NCBI GenBank assembly: GCA_031290315.1
Contig: JAITNS010000073.1
Coordinates: 1 to 9,776, forward strand
Origin: Puniceicoccales bacterium
Lineage (GTDB): Bacteria; Verrucomicrobiota; Verrucomicrobiia; Opitutales; LL51
Reading direction: 5' to 3'
Length of the DNA stretch: 9,776 bases
Shown: in pieces, positions 6,674 to 9,776 of the stretch
Position numbering within the stretch: position 1 is the first letter of the stretch
How the letters are laid out: each line of letters starts with the position of its first letter
The notes under the pieces: generated by a model
Seen by the model: the letters and a program-made list of their open reading frames with translations, nothing else
Told to the model about the DNA's origin: nothing
The model's database searches: none
Made by a program: the position numbers and the translations under genes

Positions 6674-8026
6674 CTAAATCACCCTCCTAACAAATTCTAT
6701 CCCCTCTTCTAAAGTCGTAAAATCTCCGTTAAGCTGTGCAAAATAAGTGCTGAGTAAAATTTTCGAAAAATCTTTATCCGGCTCCATTCCCAATTCGATC
6801 AAATGACGCCCTTGTATAATCGCTTTGGGTGGTGCTTTGAGAATGTCAAGCCTCCTCGCACGCTCCAAAATCCAATCGCAAATCTCCTCATTATTATCAA
6901 TACGCCCCGCACAATCGCAGTACCCCACTAAAGCTAGTAAATCTAATCGCCCAACATTGTAGGATAACCGCCTAAAATCCGCATCCGATGCCTGACGCTT
7001 AAAGAGCCGTCTGGGCTCAATGTGGTATTGAATCAACGTCAACGCCTGTAACACAATATGCTTGGGAACCCGTAACCGCTCCATAAAATTTTGAGCCGGT
7101 AAAATCCCCGCGATCTCGTGCCAATAGGAGTGAATGCCCTGACTATCCCTGAAAGTCGTATTCGGTTTACCAAAATCGTGACACAATAACGCAAAACTAA
7201 CCGTCAAATCATCTTCCATAATACCCGTTCGGTTTTGAGCAAACATATCCAATACCTTACCCGTATGCTCAAAAACATCGCCCTCCGGATGACGTGTGGG
7301 ATCTTGCTCGACATCAATTAAATTGTGTATTTCAGGGAAAAATTTGGTCCAACCCGTATCTTTTAGGAAATGTAAACCAGCGGAGGGCTCAACACTTTGC
7401 AGGAGTAATTTTGTAAATTCTTGGCCCATACGTTCCGCGGAAAGGTATTGAGCTGAGAGCGTTTTACAATAGTCGACCGTTTTAGGATCGGGAGTCAATG
7501 TGAAACGAGCACATAATTGCATCCCCCGTAAGACGCGTAAAGGATCTTCGGCGAAGCGCTCGCTCGTATGCCTTAGAATGCGATTATTAAGGTCTGCGAT
7601 TCCTGAAAAAGGGTCTATGATTTGTTGATTTTTCAGATCGAAGTAGATAGCATTGATCGTAAAGTCCCGGCGCCGGATAGCGTCTTCGAGGGGGAGGTAC
7701 GGATCTTCTTGGACATCAAAGTCGCTATGTAAAGGCCCTGTTTTACGCTCCCTACGTGGCACACCGATATCGATATCAAGGCCACGAATCTTCAAAATAC
7801 CATAAGATTTACCTACCTGATCCACCTCATAATGGGGTTTAAGGAGATCGATAATAGTTGAAGAGGGTAAATGAAAGACTTCGAGGTCGAAATTTTTGCT
7901 AGAGATATTAAGGAAGTGGTCACGTACGCAGCCACCTACTAAATAACAATGTCCCCCATATTCGTGTAGTAGATGGATAATGGTAGATAAATTACGATTA
8001 TTTTCGACCAAAGAAACCAAACCCAT
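6674..8026 (-). CDS. Class II tRNA nucleotidyltransferase / poly(A) polymerase family protein with HD domain
   Basis: The 450-residue product has the class II nucleotidyltransferase head: YLVGGCVRD (28-36, the G-G-x-V-R-D nucleotide loop), NFDLEVF (D47 and E49, the catalytic acidic pair), DIDIG (84-88), RRRDFTINAIYFDL (118-131) and EDPLRVLRGMQLCARF (160-175, base selection and fingers). An HD-type domain follows with EHTGKVLDM (253-261) and LLCHDFGKP (281-288), as in E. coli-type CCA enzymes. These proteins add or repair CCA at tRNA 3' ends; close relatives add only CC, only A, or poly(A). Without knowing whether the genome has a second copy, CCA addition is the most likely but not certain role. 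The HD domain may act as a phosphohydrolase. The ATG at 8026 has no Shine-Dalgarno sequence. The exonuclease gene follows on the same strand, and gmk diverges across a 220-base gap. Confidence 0.93.
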   Translation of the reverse strand: MGLVSLVENNRNLSTIIHLLHEYGGHCYLVGGCVRDHFLNISSKNFDLEVFHLPSSTIIDLLKPHYEVDQVGKSYGILKIRGLDIDIGVPRRERKTGPLHSDFDVQEDPYLPLEDAIRRRDFTINAIYFDLKNQQIIDPFSGIADLNNRILRHTSERFAEDPLRVLRGMQLCARFTLTPDPKTVDYCKTLSAQYLSAERMGQEFTKLLLQSVEPSAGLHFLKDTGWTKFFPEIHNLIDVEQDPTRHPEGDVFEHTGKVLDMFAQNRTGIMEDDLTVSFALLCHDFGKPNTTFRDSQGIHSYWHEIAGILPAQNFMERLRVPKHIVLQALTLIQYHIEPRRLFKRQASDADFRRLSYNVGRLDLLALVGYCDCAGRIDNNEEICDWILERARRLDILKAPPKAIIQGRHLIELGMEPDKDFSKILLSTYFAQLNGDFTTLEEGIEFVRRVI

Positions 8027-8246
8027 AGCGGTAAATGAAATAAAAATAGAAACATTGCAAGTTCACTTCCTATTTGGTTCCATGGGATGAGAAAATTATG
8101 GTAAGATACATGGAGTAAATTTCATAAGGATTAATGGGAGTTTTTGGGATATTTTAGCATTATTATACAGCTATAAAAGAGAGTATGGAGTAAGGAAAAA
8201 TAAAAAATAACTTGAAGTCGGGGCAAATCCTAGCAGAACGGTAGGC
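8027..8246. promoter_or_regulatory. Divergent intergenic region between the nucleotidyltransferase gene and gmk
   Basis: This 220-base gap must hold promoters for both divergent units. On the plus strand there are -10-like TATTATAC (8161-8168) and TATAAA (8172-8177) boxes, but no -35 at a fitting distance. On the minus strand TTGCAA upstream of the nucleotidyltransferase start has no good partner. I see no tRNA, riboswitch, terminator or coding frame longer than a few codons. Confidence 0.35.
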
Positions 8247-8897
8247 ATGGCAGATCTCGGTAAAATTTTCCTAATATGTGGACCGGCAGGGGTCGGGAAA
8301 TCGACCGTATGCCAACGGTTATTAGCGCATTTTCCGGAGCATCTCAGACGGATTACAACTGCAACTACGCGTGCACCTCGTCCGGATGAAGTGAATGATG
8401 TCGATTATTGTTTCATCGATGAAGCTACGTTTTTGAAATATATCGCCGAGGACAAATTTTTAGAGTATGCCAATGTCCATAAGAAATATTTTTACGGTAC
8501 ACCGATTGCGCCCGTACTTTCCAATATGCGTCATGGAATCGATTCCCTATTAATTGTCGACGTGCAAGGGATTAGGAGTATTCGTCAGCGTTTGCATCAC
8601 CTGTCACGCCTTATCGTCACAATTTTTATCATGCCCGAAGATCTCGGAGTATTGGAGCAGCGGTTACATTTACGCCATTCGGAATCCACGGAAAATTTAG
8701 CATGGCGATTACAATCGGCGAAACATGAGATAAAGTTTGCGAAGCATTGTGATTACATTGTATTGAGTGGGTCGAAGGAAGAAGATTTTCTATCGATGGA
8801 AAGCATTTACCGGCGAGAGCATACGGTACAGGAGAAAGCATCCTTGGACTTCTTGCGCTTTATTTATGACGGAAAGCAATTAATACTGCAACGTTAA
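8247..8897 (+). CDS. gmk: Guanylate kinase
   Basis: Guanylate kinase phosphorylates GMP (and dGMP) to the diphosphate in the cytosol, an essential step of purine nucleotide supply. The 216-residue product has the P-loop FLICGPAGVGKST (8-20), the GMP-binding block TTATTRAPRPDE (37-48) with the following VDYCFI (52-57), EYANVHKKYFYGT (73-85), and LLIVDVQGI (101-109) equivalent to the family's Walker B-like D-V-Q-G. EQRLHLRHSESTENLAWRL (137-155) is the arginine-rich lid. The C-terminus is a few residues longer than in E. coli (207 residues). The ATG is preceded closely by GGTAGG, a weak ribosome-binding site. rsmD follows after about 60 bases on the same strand, so the two are likely one unit. 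Confidence 0.95.
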   Translation: MADLGKIFLICGPAGVGKSTVCQRLLAHFPEHLRRITTATTRAPRPDEVNDVDYCFIDEATFLKYIAEDKFLEYANVHKKYFYGTPIAPVLSNMRHGIDSLLIVDVQGIRSIRQRLHHLSRLIVTIFIMPEDLGVLEQRLHLRHSESTENLAWRLQSAKHEIKFAKHCDYIVLSGSKEEDFLSMESIYRREHTVQEKASLDFLRFIYDGKQLILQR

Positions 8898-8958
8898 GTA
8901 TTTGGCGATCGATTGGGCATGGACGTAACGGTGATGTATTTCAAACGATAGATTGAAA

Positions 8959-9537
8959 ATGAGAATTACGGGTGGATTAGCGCGAGGTATTGCACTGAGG
9001 AGCGTTAGAGTAGCGGGATTACGGCCGGCGACGAGTTCTTTACGCCAAGCGATTTTTTCATTTTTAAGTGATTACATTATGGGGCAATGTTTTTTAGATT
9101 TATTTGCTGGGACAGGGAGTTACGGCTTAGAGGCTTTAAGTCGGGGAGCGGATTCGGGAATTTTTGTGGAGAGCGATCGAGAGATTGCGGCCATATTGGA
9201 AGAGAATTTAGCGGCCGTTTGCAAGAGTATGGGATCTAACAAGGAAAGTTTTATTTGGAATATCGATATTTTTAGGTTACATACGGAGCGTCGTTTTGAT
9301 TTAATTTTTATTGATCCGCCCTACGAGACAGTGCGTAAGTGTTGGGGAGTGATATTGATGACAGGGGTACGATTATTGCGGCAGAGGGAAGGGAGTCGCA
9401 TTATTTTAGAAATGCCGGGGGATTTGGTATTGGATGAAGGAGTAATTCAGAAAGATTTTGGGTTGCGGGTATTACGTCATTTTAAGAAGAGAGGGAGGAA
9501 TAGTCCTACGGCAATGATCTTTGCTCCCGTTGTTTGA
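8959..9537 (+). CDS. rsmD: 16S rRNA (guanine(966)-N(2))-methyltransferase RsmD
   Basis: RsmD methylates G966 of 16S rRNA using S-adenosylmethionine during 30S assembly. Starting at the ATG at 8959 (192 residues), MRITGGLARGIALRS and RPATSSLRQAIFSFL are the conserved N-terminal block of the family. FLDLFAGTGSYGLEALSRGA is the SAM-binding motif I. LIFIDPPYE is the catalytic D-P-P-Y that presents the guanine amino group. A TTG at 8953 would add two residues, but the ATG gives the classic family start. No strong Shine-Dalgarno sequence is visible, so expression may depend on read-through from gmk. The coding strand is markedly G-rich compared with gmk. Confidence 0.94.
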   Translation: MRITGGLARGIALRSVRVAGLRPATSSLRQAIFSFLSDYIMGQCFLDLFAGTGSYGLEALSRGADSGIFVESDREIAAILEENLAAVCKSMGSNKESFIWNIDIFRLHTERRFDLIFIDPPYETVRKCWGVILMTGVRLLRQREGSRIILEMPGDLVLDEGVIQKDFGLRVLRHFKKRGRNSPTAMIFAPVV

Positions 9538-9558
9538 AAACTACTATTCCTCGTTTTT

Positions 9559-9582
9559 ATAATTATCTGATAGTTATTTTTT
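9559..9582 (+). terminator. Weak AT-only intrinsic terminator candidate after rsmD
   Basis: ATAATTA (9559-9565) pairs with TAGTTAT (9571-9577), including one G-T wobble, around a five-base loop, and a T-run continues to 9582. The stem has no strong G-C pairs, so the call is tentative. It is placed sensibly, about 20 bases after the rsmD stop and before a convergent gene. Confidence 0.35.
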
Positions 9583-9623
9583 ATTTTAATTTTTTGGTGC
9601 ATTTTTTATAATTTGCCTACAAG

Positions 9624-9668
9624 AACAAGAAATAGTTTAGTGATATCATTGTTGCGACGTTTCTTGTT
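9624..9668. repeat. Nine-base inverted repeat overlapping the end of the partial right-edge gene
   Basis: AACAAGAAA (9624-9632) is the exact reverse complement of TTTCTTGTT (9660-9668), separated by 27 bases that include the stop codon of the partial minus-strand frame. No T-run follows on the minus strand, so it is not a classic terminator. It may be an mRNA 3'-end stem or chance. Confidence 0.3.
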
Positions 9669-9776
9669 GTGTTAAAAAATCTATATTTTTTTCAAGAGTC
9701 TGTATTTCTTTCCTATGAACATGCGATGCCCCTATTGGTGTTAAGAGCTTTATAATTTCTTGAAGATCCTTTACTC
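9646..9776 (-). CDS. C-terminal end of an unidentified protein entering from the right edge
   Basis: On the minus strand, bases 9774-9646 read through 42 sense codons and end in TGA. The peptide begins VKDLQEIIKLLTPIGASHVH and ends DFLTQQETSQQ. The composition is protein-like, with heptad-style leucine/isoleucine spacing and charged residues suggesting helices or a short coiled coil; the other minus-strand frames here hit stops. It converges on rsmD. With only the tail visible no function can be given, and a chance open frame of this length in AT-rich DNA is not excluded. Confidence 0.5.
   Translation of the reverse strand, partial: VKDLQEIIKLLTPIGASHVHRKEIQTLEKNIDFLTQQETSQQ

Noticed and set aside
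8205..8246. GC-richer stretch before gmk considered as a tRNA or small RNA
   Set aside because: No cloverleaf arms, T-loop consensus or self-complementary stems could be found.

Overview
The window is about 40% GC, with extensive AT-rich gaps, and reads as an ordinary bacterial chromosome segment carrying a few accessory oddities. The gene content (surE, rho, a type II secretion pseudopilin, a class II CCA-adding/poly(A) polymerase-like enzyme, gmk, rsmD) is that of a Gram-negative-type bacterium. Ribosome-binding sites are mostly weak or absent and GTG starts occur. The short Rho without the usual N-terminal domain, next to a toroid-plus-beta-sandwich protein and a lone pseudopilin, makes me lean towards the Verrucomicrobiota/PVC group. 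That is an inference, not something the sequence proves.

Left part (1-2212). A secreted or lipoprotein alpha/beta hydrolase, cut by the window edge, runs leftwards from about 969 and is open to base 1. Diverging from it is surE (1110-1901, GTG start). The 3' end of surE lies in an exact head-to-tail duplication of a 169-bp unit (1755-1923 and 1924-2092), leaving a fossil second copy of the last 48 codons behind the gene.

Middle part (2213-5893). rho is followed after 12 bases by a 586-residue protein of unknown function, probably in one transcription unit. The latter looks like an alpha-helical toroid followed by a beta-sandwich, a layout seen in polysaccharide lyases and some glycoside hydrolases, but it has no signal peptide. 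Next comes a stand-alone GspG-type pseudopilin with its own promoter candidate, a good Shine-Dalgarno sequence and a strong intrinsic terminator with a UUCG tetraloop.

Right part (5984-9776). On the minus strand a class II tRNA nucleotidyltransferase-like gene with an HD domain (8026-6674) is followed by a DEDDh 3'-5' exonuclease (6610-5984), a pair that could act together on RNA 3' ends. Diverging from them on the plus strand are gmk and rsmD. The window closes with the last 42 codons of a minus-strand gene that enters from the right edge. No tRNA, rRNA, CRISPR array, insertion sequence or phage gene was seen.
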